Positions 7,832 through 15,401 of a stretch of DNA of 64,000 nucleotides are shown in pieces; within the stretch, counting starts at the first letter, position 1, and each line of letters begins with the position of its first letter. The DNA comes from Virgisporangium ochraceum (lineage in GTDB: Bacteria; Actinomycetota; Actinomycetes; Mycobacteriales; Micromonosporaceae). Location of the stretch: assembly GCF_016863655.1 (NCBI RefSeq), contig NZ_BOPH01000073.1, positions 62,001-126,000 of the forward strand, read 5' to 3'. Under the pieces are notes generated by a model that was not told the DNA's origin, ran no database searches, and worked only from the letters and a program-made list of their open reading frames with translations. The translations under genes and the position numbers were made by a program.

Positions 7832-8269
7832 GTGCGTCGCGTCGTGGCGGTCGTTCTCGCGGCCGGGCTCGCCCTGTCGGGGTGCGGGTTCCTGAGCTCG
7901 GGAGACCGCGGATCCAACAAGCCCGATGGGTTCACGCTGCGCGGCTACGTCTCCGTGGGTCCGAACGTCGATGCCGGCGCGAGCGGACCGGCCGGCTCCG
8001 GCGGGCCGTGCACCGCGCCGCCGGCGGCGGACGACGTCCAGGCCGGCGGGGCGGTGCGGGTGGCCGACCCGGACGGTCACACGCTCGGCACCGGCACCCT
8101 GTCGCCGGGCGTGGCGGAGGCCGGCCGGTGCAACTTCGCGTTCCAGATCACCGCCGTGCCGGGCGGGGTGGACGCGTACGTGATCGGCGTCGGCAACCGG
8201 GCGAGCGTCAGCTTCCCCGCGCACGACCTGCGCTCAGACAAGCCCGCGGTGATCCTCGTCGATCTCTAG
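7832..8269 (+). CDS. secreted lipoprotein of unknown function
   Basis: GTG 7832 has AGGAG (7814-7818) upstream. The 145-residue product starts with a short basic end, a hydrophobic stretch and the lipobox LSGC, so it is diacylated on the cysteine at about residue 18 and anchored outside the membrane. The mature part has two further cysteines that may form a disulfide and a transthyretin-like beta pattern. It overlaps the 3' end of the convergent GNAT gene. It is divergent from pdtaS. I recognise no family. Confidence 0.78.
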   Translation: MRRVVAVVLAAGLALSGCGFLSSGDRGSNKPDGFTLRGYVSVGPNVDAGASGPAGSGGPCTAPPAADDVQAGGAVRVADPDGHTLGTGTLSPGVAEAGRCNFAFQITAVPGGVDAYVIGVGNRASVSFPAHDLRSDKPAVILVDL

Positions 8270-8851
8270 GCGTCGATCTCCAGGCTCGATCTCCAAACGG
8301 AGCGCCAGCAGGGAGACACCGGGAAGCGGCGACCAGTCGAGTTCGGGAACCCGCGCGAAGCCGAGCGACATGTACAGCTTCTGCGCCGCCATCGCGAAGT
8401 CACGCACGCAGATCACCACCGCGGTGCAGCCCGCCGCGGCGGCCCGGTCGACGCACGCCTGCACCAGCGTGCGGCCGACCCCGCGGCCCTGCGCGGCCGG
8501 GTCGACGGCGAGCATCCGGAACTCCGACTCGCCGGCGCGGCTCAGCTCCGCGTACCGGCTGCCGGGCTCCACGTACAGCACCGAGCCGAGCACCCGGTCT
8601 CCGCCGGTGGCACGATCAGCGGCACCATCTGCGGCACCGTCAGCGCCATCATCAGCGGCGCCGTCTGTGGCGCGGTCGACGGCGACGAGCAGGTCGCCGG
8701 CCTCGGCCCGGGCCGCGACGTCGGCGAGCGTCTCGGCGTAAGTGGCGGACGCCTCGTTGAGCTGCCCGTCGGCCCGGTACGCGTCGACGGTGAGCCGGGC
8801 CACCGCCGGATAGTCGGCGGGCACGGCCGCCCGGACGACGATCGGGCTCAT
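8234..8851 (-). CDS. GNAT-family N-acetyltransferase
   Basis: This 205-residue protein starts at ATG 8851. The acetyl-CoA loop is RMLAVDPAAQGRGVGRTLV, followed by the typical VICVRDFAMAAQKLYMSLGF. Substrate is unknown. Odd: between strands beta2 and beta3 there is a 25-residue insertion made of Ala, Asp, Gly and Thr (DGAADDGADGAADGAAD), encoded by imperfect 15-base repeats at about 8600-8680, which looks like slippage expansion. The start codon lies at the edge of a 74-bp tandem repeat. Confidence 0.85.
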   Translation of the reverse strand: MSPIVVRAAVPADYPAVARLTVDAYRADGQLNEASATYAETLADVAARAEAGDLLVAVDRATDGAADDGADGAADGAADRATGGDRVLGSVLYVEPGSRYAELSRAGESEFRMLAVDPAAQGRGVGRTLVQACVDRAAAAGCTAVVICVRDFAMAAQKLYMSLGFARVPELDWSPLPGVSLLALRLEIEPGDRRLEIDEDHRGLV

Positions 8852-8862
8852 GCGATCGCTCC

Positions 8863-9032
8863 TCGCTGACGCTCGCTCATGCGATCGCTCCGCTGCGCTC
8901 CGCGATGCGTTCGCGGGCACTGCACTGATGATTCGCTCGCTGACGCTCGCTCATGCGATCGCTCCGCTGCGCTCCGCGATGCGTTCGCGGGCACTGCACT
9001 GATGATTCACTCGCTGACGCTCGCTCATGCGA
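8863..9032. repeat. 74-bp tandem repeat, 2.3 copies
   Basis: The sequence TCGCTGACGCTCGCTCATGC starts at 8863, 8937 and 9011, a period of exactly 74. The first two copies differ by a single base and the third breaks off after 22 bases. Each full copy holds the octamer GCGATCGC and GCTCCGCTGCGCTCCGC, which can fold on itself. The array fills the gap between the biotinyl carrier stop and the GNAT start. It does not encode a plausible protein. Confidence 0.85.
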
Positions 9033-9240
9033 CCACCGCGATCAGGTCGCCCTCCTGGATGACGTCGCCCTCGGTGACGGCGATCCGCGTGACCACCCCG
9101 TCGACCTCCGCGACGACGGGGATCTCCATCTTCATGGACTCCAGGATGACCACCGTGTCGCCGTCGGCGACCGGGTCTCCGACCGCCTTCTCGACCTTCC
9201 ACACGTTGGCCACCATCTCGGCGCGGATCTCCTCGGCCAC
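9025..9240 (-). CDS. biotin/lipoyl carrier protein, TB7.3 family
   Basis: This 71-residue protein is a stand-alone biotinyl domain with the attachment motif ESMKMEIP; the lysine between the two methionines is the biotinylation site. It starts VANVWKVEKAVGD after a short lead, like mycobacterial TB7.3 (Rv3221c), which is also the neighbour of the SigH/RshA pair. It probably serves as carrier for an acyl-CoA carboxylase, although no carboxylase subunit is nearby. A lipoyl domain is less likely given the MKM sequence. Confidence 0.9.
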   Translation of the reverse strand: MAEEIRAEMVANVWKVEKAVGDPVADGDTVVILESMKMEIPVVAEVDGVVTRIAVTEGDVIQEGDLIAVVA

Positions 9241-9356
9241 CGGTCACTCCCCCGTTCTGCTGGCTTGTGTCGCCTGGGCACGTCCAGCAATCCAATCACG
9301 GCCGTCCGACGAAAATCACTCGCTCGCGGAGGCGACGCACCGCGATCCTCGATGGC

Positions 9357-10418
9357 ATGGAATCGGCGATCACCGTCACACCGGCGCAGCTGCCGTCGCT
9401 GCTGCTGCACCTCGCGGTGGTGCGTCCCGTGTTCCTGTGGGGACCGCCGGGCATCGGCAAGAGCTCACTCGTGCGCGACTTCGCGGCGGCGCTCGGCCTG
9501 CCCTGCGTCACGCTGCTCGGTACCCAGCTCGCGCCGGAGGACCTCATCGGCGTCCCGGAGATCCGCGACGGTCGCAGCCGCTTCGCGCCGCCGGAGGTGA
9601 TCGCCCGCACCGAGCCGTACTGCCTGTTCCTCGACGAGCTCAACGCCGCGACGCCCGAGGTGCAGAAGGCGTTCTACTCGCTGATCCTCGACCGGCGCAT
9701 CGGCGGCTACGAACTGCCCGAGGGCTCGATCGTGCTCGGCGCGGGCAACCGGTCCAGCGACAACGCGCTCGCCCGTCCGATGGCGAGCGCGCTGGTCAAC
9801 CGGCTCGTCCACGTCCACTTGCGGGCCAGCTCGACCGACTGGCTGGTGTGGGCGGCACACAACGGCGTCCACCCGTGGATCTTCGACTACCTCACCGACC
9901 GGCCCGACCAGCTGTGGAGCAAGCCGCCGAAGACCGAGGAGCCGTTCTCTACGCCGCGGTCGTGGCACATGCTCTCCGACGCCCTGCACTCCTACGGCCC
10001 GGACGTCGACGAGGAGACGCTCACCGTGCTCACCCACGGCACGCTGAGCACGCGGCACGCCACCGGGTTCGCCGCTTACGTCAAGACCGTGCGGCACCGC
10101 TACGGGCTCGACGCGATCGTGCGCGGCGACGCGCCGTGGCCACGCGCGGCCAACGACCGCGACCTGCTGTTCTTCTTCACCGAGGCGTTCCGCGCCCGGC
10201 TCATCAAGGACCTGCCGGCGAGCCGCGAGCACGCGTCGCCGTCGGTGCGGTCGTTCGCGGCGCGCGCGAAGGTGATGCTCGTCGAGCTGGCGGAGATCTC
10301 GCTCGAGTACGCGCAGATCGTGGTCGCGGCCGACGACGACGGCATGCCGGTGCTGCCGGGCTGGTTCCTCATCGAGGTCAGCCGCGATCTTCCGCGCCTG
10401 GTCGCGGCACGGGCGTGA
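9357..10418 (+). CDS. MoxR-type AAA+ ATPase
   Basis: This 353-residue ATPase has Walker A GPPGIGKS at 29-36, Walker B LFLDE at 90-94 and a sensor-1-like GAGNRSSD. It belongs to the MoxR branch of AAA+ proteins, which remodel or insert metal into partner proteins with VWA domains. Start ATG 9357 was chosen over the longer frame, which overlaps the divergent promoter. The stop overlaps the GTG of the next gene (GTGA), so the two products are made together and very likely form a chaperone-substrate pair. Confidence 0.88.
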   Translation: MESAITVTPAQLPSLLLHLAVVRPVFLWGPPGIGKSSLVRDFAAALGLPCVTLLGTQLAPEDLIGVPEIRDGRSRFAPPEVIARTEPYCLFLDELNAATPEVQKAFYSLILDRRIGGYELPEGSIVLGAGNRSSDNALARPMASALVNRLVHVHLRASSTDWLVWAAHNGVHPWIFDYLTDRPDQLWSKPPKTEEPFSTPRSWHMLSDALHSYGPDVDEETLTVLTHGTLSTRHATGFAAYVKTVRHRYGLDAIVRGDAPWPRAANDRDLLFFFTEAFRARLIKDLPASREHASPSVRSFAARAKVMLVELAEISLEYAQIVVAADDDGMPVLPGWFLIEVSRDLPRLVAARA

Positions 10419-12202
10419 AGACGCCATACGAGGATGCGCTGGTCGCGGTGCGCGGCCTGCGCATCTTCAGCGAGCTGTTCCGCGACAGCAGCGTCTCGGA
10501 TCGGCCCGTGGTGCGCATCCACGACGACCCTGACGCCGGATACGCCGTCGCCTCGGCCCGCGGGTGGGCGCAGGTTTTCCCCGACGGCGTCATCGAGGTC
10601 AACCGGAAGATGCCGGGCGACGCCGGTGTGTGGTTCTGGGCCCTGACCCACTGCGTGCTGCACCTGGGTTTCGGCCACGTCGACGGCCGGCGCCGGCTCG
10701 ACCGCGCGTACACGGCGGCGTGCTGCCTGGCGGTCAGCCGCTACCAGGAGGCGCTCGGGCTGGGCACGGCCCCGTTCGACGTCTCCGACCTGCCCGCCAC
10801 CCCCGAGGCGACGCTGACCGAACGGTGGCGCGCTTCCGGGGTCCCGGCGGAATTTGCCACCCTCGGAGCCGGCGGCGCGATCGCGGACCTCGGCTCGGCG
10901 ACGCCGCCCGCCACGGACCCGAAGTGGGGCGACCGGTTCTCGATCGGCATCGCGGCCCAGGCGGCCGACGCGGTGCGGTCGGCGCTCGACCAGTCCGACA
11001 AGCTGCGGTTCGAGCGCGGTGCCGCACCCGACCCGAACACCCAGTGGGAGCGGGCGCGGCGGTGGTTCGTCTCGTCGTACCCGCTGCTCGCGGCGCTGGC
11101 GAGCCGCTTCACGATCGTGGCCGATCTCGACCTGGCCCGGCGGCTGCGGATCTCCGTGGCGGCCGTCGACGCCGAGCGGGCCGAGATCTACATCAACCCG
11201 CTCGCGGGCCTCACCAACGACGAGCAGTGGCGGTTCGTGCTGGCACACGAGATGCTGCACGCCGCGCTGCGGCACGGCGACCGCGCCGGCACCCGCGACG
11301 CCTACCTGTGGAACGTCGCCTGCGACTACGTGATCAACGGCTGGCTGGTCGAGATGGGCGTCGGCGCGCCGCCCGACGGCCTGCTCTACGACACGGCGCT
11401 CCAGGGCCTGTCCGCCGAGGCGGTCTACGACCTGATCGCTCGCGACCTGCGGCGGCTGCGGCGCCTCGCGACCCTGCGCGGGCGCGGGCTCGGCGACATC
11501 CTCACCGAGCCCACCCGCGGGGTGGGCGACCCGGTGGCGCTCGACGACTTCTACCGCCGGGCGCTGACGCTCGGCCTGTCGAACCACGAGAGCCAGCACC
11601 GCGGGCTGCTGCCGGCCGGGCTGGTCGACGAGATCGCCGTGCTCAGCCAGCCACCGCTGCCGTGGGACGCGAAGCTGGCCCGCTGGTTCGAGGAGTTCGT
11701 GCCGGCGGTCGAGAAGCGGCGCTCGTACGCCCGGCCGTCGCGCCGCCAGTCGTCCACCCCCGACATTCCCCGGCCGGGCTGGTACCGGCCCGAGGAGCGC
11801 GACCGGCGGGTGACGTTCGGCGTGGTCCTCGACACGTCGGGGTCGATGGACGCCGAGCTGATCGGCAAGGCGCTGGGCGCGATCGCGTCGTACGCGCTGG
11901 CCCGCGACGTGCCCGCGGCCCGGGTGGTGTTCTGCGACGCGGTGGCGTACGACGCCGGCTACGTACCGGTGGAGACGATCGCCGGCCGCGTACGGGTGCG
12001 TGGCCGCGGCGGCACGGCGCTTCAGCCCGCGGTGACCCTGCTCGAGACCGTCGACGACTTCCCCGCCGACGGCCCGATCCTGATCATCACGGACGGGTAC
12101 ATCGAGAACACCCTGCGGATCCGCCGCGAACACGCCTATCTCATACCGGCCGGCGCGCGGCTGCCGTTCACGCCGCGCGGGCCGGTGTTCGAGGTTCGGT
12201 GA
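10415..12202 (+). CDS. VWA-domain predicted metallopeptidase (COG3864-like), MoxR partner
   Basis: This 595-residue protein starts at GTG 10415 inside the MoxR stop. A zincin-like helix with HEMLHAALRHGD at about 278-289 gives an HExxH motif, and residues from about 465 form a VWA-like domain with the MIDAS sequence DTSGS (about 472-476). A second His-rich helix, HCVLHLGFGH, lies at 79-88. No signal peptide is present. The combination predicts a cytosolic metal-dependent peptidase or metal-dependent binding protein activated by the MoxR ATPase. Its substrate is unknown. It is convergent with rsrA, 3 bases apart. Confidence 0.85.
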   Translation: MKTPYEDALVAVRGLRIFSELFRDSSVSDRPVVRIHDDPDAGYAVASARGWAQVFPDGVIEVNRKMPGDAGVWFWALTHCVLHLGFGHVDGRRRLDRAYTAACCLAVSRYQEALGLGTAPFDVSDLPATPEATLTERWRASGVPAEFATLGAGGAIADLGSATPPATDPKWGDRFSIGIAAQAADAVRSALDQSDKLRFERGAAPDPNTQWERARRWFVSSYPLLAALASRFTIVADLDLARRLRISVAAVDAERAEIYINPLAGLTNDEQWRFVLAHEMLHAALRHGDRAGTRDAYLWNVACDYVINGWLVEMGVGAPPDGLLYDTALQGLSAEAVYDLIARDLRRLRRLATLRGRGLGDILTEPTRGVGDPVALDDFYRRALTLGLSNHESQHRGLLPAGLVDEIAVLSQPPLPWDAKLARWFEEFVPAVEKRRSYARPSRRQSSTPDIPRPGWYRPEERDRRVTFGVVLDTSGSMDAELIGKALGAIASYALARDVPAARVVFCDAVAYDAGYVPVETIAGRVRVRGRGGTALQPAVTLLETVDDFPADGPILIITDGYIENTLRIRREHAYLIPAGARLPFTPRGPVFEVR

Positions 12203-12205
12203 CGC

Positions 12206-12490
12206 CTACTCGGCGAGGAACTCGTGGGTCTCCTGCTCGAAGACCAGGTCGGCGAGCTTGCTGCGCAGGCGGCTCTTCAGCTCGCTCGGCGCGGTCTCGC
12301 CGCCGCAGCAGCGCGCGACGAGCGCCTTCACCTCCTGCTCGATGCCGTACTCGCGCAGGCACGGCGAGCACTCGTCGAGGTGGTGGCGGATCAGGTCGCG
12401 CCGCTCGTCGGTGCTTTCCAGGTCGAGGTAGAAGTACACCTCGGCGAGTACCTCACGACAGTCCGTATCGTGTGGATCGCCACAACTCAT
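12206..12490 (-). CDS. rsrA: redox-sensing zinc anti-sigma factor RsrA
   Basis: This 94-residue ZAS-family protein carries H-x3-C-x2-C in HHLDECSPC plus further cysteines, including CGD near the N-terminus and CC at about 62-63. Under reducing conditions such proteins bind zinc and hold SigR; disulfide stress releases the sigma factor. ATG 12490 overlaps the sigR stop by 4 bases (ATGA), so stoichiometric coupled synthesis is expected. It is equivalent to RshA (Rv3221A). Confidence 0.93.
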   Translation of the reverse strand: MSCGDPHDTDCREVLAEVYFYLDLESTDERRDLIRHHLDECSPCLREYGIEQEVKALVARCCGGETAPSELKSRLRSKLADLVFEQETHEFLAE

Positions 12491-13092
12491 GACATGACCT
12501 CACGTTCGGGGGTCGCGCTGCGGGTGAACCCGCGCTCGACGGCGTACTGCTCGAGTTGGCGACGCAGATTGCGCCGGCCGCGGTGCAACCGGCTCATCAC
12601 GGTGCCGATCGGGGTGCCCATGATGTCGGCGATCTCCTTGTAGGAGAACCCTTCGACATCAGCGAGGTACACCGCGAGCCGGAACTCCTCGGGGAGCCCC
12701 TGCAGCGCCTCTTTCACGTCGGTGTCGGGCAGCCGGTCGAGCGCCTCCGTCTCGGCGGACTTCAGCCCGCTCGAGGTGTGCGACTCGGCCTCAGCCAACT
12801 GCCAGTCGGTGATCTCCTCGGTAGGGGCCTGCACGGGTTGCCGCTGCCGCTTCCGGTAGGAGTTGATGTACGTGTTGGTCAGGATGCGGTACAGCCACGC
12901 CTTGAGGTTGGTGCCCTCTTCGAACTGGTGGAAGGCCGCGTAGGCCTTGAGGAAGGTCTCCTGCACCAGGTCTTCCGCGTCGGCCGCGTTGCGCGTCATC
13001 CGCAGGGCGGCGGCGTACAACTGGTCGAGGAAGGGCAGGGCATCCCGCTCGAAGCGCGCCTGCCGTTCGTCGGACCGCTCAGTACGCACCAC
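12487..13092 (-). CDS. sigR: thiol-oxidative-stress ECF sigma factor SigR
   Basis: The main product (201 residues from GTG 13092, preceded by AAGGGGG with an 8-base spacer) has region 2 with DAEDLVQETFLKAY and NLKAWLYRI and region 4 ending IGTVMSRLHRGR. It directs thioredoxin and mycothiol genes. A longer in-frame start, TTG 13257 with AAAGGAG (13266-13272) 8 bases upstream, adds exactly 55 residues. That equals the extension described for the unstable sigma-R-prime form in Streptomyces coelicolor. A SigR-type promoter lies just upstream. The next gene is its anti-sigma factor. Confidence 0.93.
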   Translation of the reverse strand: MVRTERSDERQARFERDALPFLDQLYAAALRMTRNAADAEDLVQETFLKAYAAFHQFEEGTNLKAWLYRILTNTYINSYRKRQRQPVQAPTEEITDWQLAEAESHTSSGLKSAETEALDRLPDTDVKEALQGLPEEFRLAVYLADVEGFSYKEIADIMGTPIGTVMSRLHRGRRNLRRQLEQYAVERGFTRSATPEREVMS

Positions 13093-13315
13093 GCGGGAGA
13101 CCCCCTTCGACCGTTCCCGCGAGGATACGCTGCCGGCCGCGACCGGCAGTCCTTCGGTGGTGAAAGACGGCAGCCCGGTGGAGCCGGACACGGGCCACTC
13201 CGGGCCCGCCAGCACCGTGGCCAACCATCGCGGGTCACGCTCCCGGGTCGGGATCAAGGACCGCGCTCCTTTCGTTGTCTGCGCAGGCACCGAAACTCTG
13301 GCGCCCGGGTCACAC

Positions 13316-13342
13316 AACAAGGAGGCGGCTGGGAATCTTCCC
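13316..13342 (-). promoter_or_regulatory. candidate SigR-dependent autoregulatory promoter of sigR
   Basis: On the minus strand GGGAAG (13342-13337) is followed after exactly 18 bases by GTT (13318-13316). The described SigR consensus is GGAAT-N18-GTT. A transcript from here would begin near 13308 and include the TTG start of the longer SigR form. The -35 lies within a few bases of the upstream hydrolase stop. Confidence 0.6.
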
Positions 13343-13346
13343 GGAA

Positions 13347-13952
13347 TCAGGCCGCCCAACCGTGCCGGGCGAGCCAGCCGACCAGGGCGGCACCGATCGT
13401 GTTCACGCCCTTACGCAGATCGTGCACCGCGCCGGGCAGCACCAGAACCTCCCGGCCGGGCGCCTCCGGGGTGACCCCGAACGGGTCCCGCTCACCGCTG
13501 ACGACGAACACCGGCACCTCGACGGCGTCGATCTCGGGCAGTCGCGACTTCTCCGGGCGCCCCGGCGGGTGCACAGGAAACGCCAGCGCCACCACACCCA
13601 CCGCACCGGCGGCGGCCGCCGTACGGCAGGCGACCCGCGCCCCGCTGGACCGTCCGCCCACGATCAGCGGAACCGTGCCCGTCTCCGCCGCCAGGTTTTC
13701 GAGCACGGCGAGCCACGCCGTGTCGAGCTGACCGGCCGGGGCCGGCGTTCGACGACCCGCGACCCGGTAGGGCTGGGTGATCCGCACGACCCGCACGCCC
13801 GCCGCGAGGGCGGCCGTGCGGACCGCGAGAATGTCCGGGGCGTCGACGCCGCCACCGGCACCGTGACCGATGGCGAGGACCGCCCGGATGTTGCCTTCCG
13901 GCTCGTCGATCTGAACCTGCGCCGGACCGGTCGGTGTGTGTACTTCGCGCAC
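13347..13952 (-). CDS. alpha/beta-hydrolase (KANL3/Tex30-like)
   Basis: This 201-residue protein has an oxyanion region AIGHGAGGGVDAPD and the nucleophile elbow GGRSSGAR with the catalytic serine, then a conserved SGERDPFG acid loop and a C-terminal His in GAVHDL. It matches the small dienelactone-hydrolase-like group of predicted hydrolases with unknown substrate. It starts 16 bases after the WhiB gene stop and probably shares its transcript. Its stop abuts the candidate sigR promoter. Confidence 0.82.
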   Translation of the reverse strand: MREVHTPTGPAQVQIDEPEGNIRAVLAIGHGAGGGVDAPDILAVRTAALAAGVRVVRITQPYRVAGRRTPAPAGQLDTAWLAVLENLAAETGTVPLIVGGRSSGARVACRTAAAAGAVGVVALAFPVHPPGRPEKSRLPEIDAVEVPVFVVSGERDPFGVTPEAPGREVLVLPGAVHDLRKGVNTIGAALVGWLARHGWAA

Positions 13953-13968
13953 CCGACCAGTCTGCGGC

Positions 13969-14397
13969 TCAGCCGACCGTCGCTCCCACCGGATCGCGAA
14001 CCGCCACCTTCTGCGGTGCGATCAGCTGAATCAGCGGCAGCAGCAGCGGTTCTTCGCGTATCGGCGAGTCGACCGGTTGTGGCTGGTCGCCACGCCACGC
14101 GACAAGCATCGCGCGGCGCTCCCGTGGTGTCGTGGCCCCCCACACACCGTGACAGTCACCGACCTCGAGCGCCCAGGCCAGGCAGGAACCCTGTACGTCG
14201 CAGGTGCGACACAGAGCCACCGCGGCATCGGCCGGTTCGCTCGGAGCCGGAAAAAACGTCTCGGGATCGACGGTCTGACACGCTCCGCGCGTGCGCCAGG
14301 CCGGATCGAGACCACGCTCCGCAACCGCTCGTTGCAGACGTGGGTCGCGCCGTGCCGAAGCGACCTCGTGCGGGCGAGGCATCCGCGCCCGGGTCAT
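13969..14397 (-). CDS. WhiB-family iron-sulfur regulator with N- and C-terminal extensions
   Basis: This 142-residue protein starts at ATG 14397 behind a strong GGAGG. Cluster cysteines occur in RGACQ, LCRTC and SCLAW, followed by GVWGA, the WhiB turn. About 38 residues precede the first cysteine and about 40 hydrophobic/Pro-rich residues follow the turn, so it is larger than WhiB1. It is not WhiB7 (no AT-hook). I cannot assign it to a numbered class. Its position upstream of sigR suggests a redox-linked role, which is inference. Confidence 0.85.
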   Translation of the reverse strand: MTRARMPRPHEVASARRDPRLQRAVAERGLDPAWRTRGACQTVDPETFFPAPSEPADAAVALCRTCDVQGSCLAWALEVGDCHGVWGATTPRERRAMLVAWRGDQPQPVDSPIREEPLLLPLIQLIAPQKVAVRDPVGATVG

Positions 14398-14566
14398 TCA
14401 CCCACCTCCCCCGTGGGTAAGAACAACAGAATTGCGGACCCTCGTTTCGTAAACGCCATCGTGGCGCACGAATGAAAGCCCGCCGGCGCGTTGTTCTATC
14501 GCACTCGTGACACCCGATACAAGGGTTCACGCAGAGAAAGCAAAAACTTTACGTGCATAAATGCGG

Positions 14567-15292
14567 TCAAAACAGTGTGAGATCGGCGCGATCAGGGGTC
14601 GAAGCGGTCGGCAGGGGTGCCTCTACCCGTTCGACCAGTGACGGACCGTCATTGCGAACATCGCCCACTCGGGCACCTACCGGACGGATCTCCAGGCCCT
14701 CCACAAGTGCCTCCGAGGGCGTCAGCAGGGCCTCGGCGTCGGCGGGTTCGGCGGTGAGCCAGTCGTCCCACCGCTCGCGGGGGAGCACGAGCGGCATCCG
14801 GTCGTGAACCACCGCGAGGTCGCCGATGGCAGCTGTGGTCAGGACACAACACGACAACAACCTGTCATCGCCGCGTCCCCAGACCGCCCAGATGCCGGCG
14901 AAGGCGAGCACGTCGCCGGAGGGGTCGGTCATGAAGTACGGCTGCTTGTCCTTCGGGCCGCGCTTGAACCACTCGTACCAGCCGTCGGCCGGCACCAGGC
15001 ACCGTCGCTTCTGGAACGACGGCGAGAACGCACCCGACTTCGTGACCGTCTCCGCACGCGCGTTGATCAGGCGCGCGCCGCCCCTGGTGTCTTTCGCGTA
15101 CGACGGCACGAGGCCCCACTTCACGCGCGACAGCACACGACCCTCCGCGCTGCGGGAGATGCGCACGATCGGCACCGGGTCGGTGGGTGCGACGTTGTAG
15201 TCGGGCTCCAGGCCGTCGCCGGTGTCGTCGTCGGCGTCGAACAGCGCGCTCAGGTCCGCCGAACTGCGGGAGGTGGCGTAGCGACCGCACAT
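14567..15292 (-). CDS. SRAP-family abasic-site crosslinking protein (YedK/HMCES)
   Basis: This 241-residue protein begins MCGRY, exposing the catalytic Cys2 after methionine removal. The other active-site elements are present: YNVAPTD, RLINARAET and the late histidine in VVHDRMPLVL. SRAP proteins form a thiazolidine link to abasic sites in single-stranded DNA and protect replication. The gene sits next to aroA as in M. tuberculosis (Rv3226c-Rv3227). It is divergent from aroA with a 109-base shared promoter region. Confidence 0.93.
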   Translation of the reverse strand: MCGRYATSRSSADLSALFDADDDTGDGLEPDYNVAPTDPVPIVRISRSAEGRVLSRVKWGLVPSYAKDTRGGARLINARAETVTKSGAFSPSFQKRRCLVPADGWYEWFKRGPKDKQPYFMTDPSGDVLAFAGIWAVWGRGDDRLLSCCVLTTAAIGDLAVVHDRMPLVLPRERWDDWLTAEPADAEALLTPSEALVEGLEIRPVGARVGDVRNDGPSLVERVEAPLPTASTPDRADLTLF

Positions 15293-15401
15293 ATGTCCAC
15301 ACTATCGCCAACAGAGTGACTCGGCTGTCCGTCGCGTCCCATCCAACAGGAGACCCGCCCGGGCGATCTCAGCGTGACCGACCGGGCGTCAGACTGTAGG
15401 T

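Noticed and set aside
8852..8962. GCGATCGC octamers as cyanobacterial HIP1 elements
   Set aside because: All three occur as part of the 74-bp repeat and its edge; there is no wider enrichment visible.
8863..9032. CRISPR array
   Set aside because: The units are contiguous 74-bp tandem copies without spacers, and no cas gene is present.
8879..12202. 1107-codon plus-strand frame covering the MoxR and VWA genes
   Set aside because: Its first 500 codons are an out-of-frame reading of the repeat and the MoxR gene, rich in Arg/Ala; only the part from GTG 10415 is a real protein.
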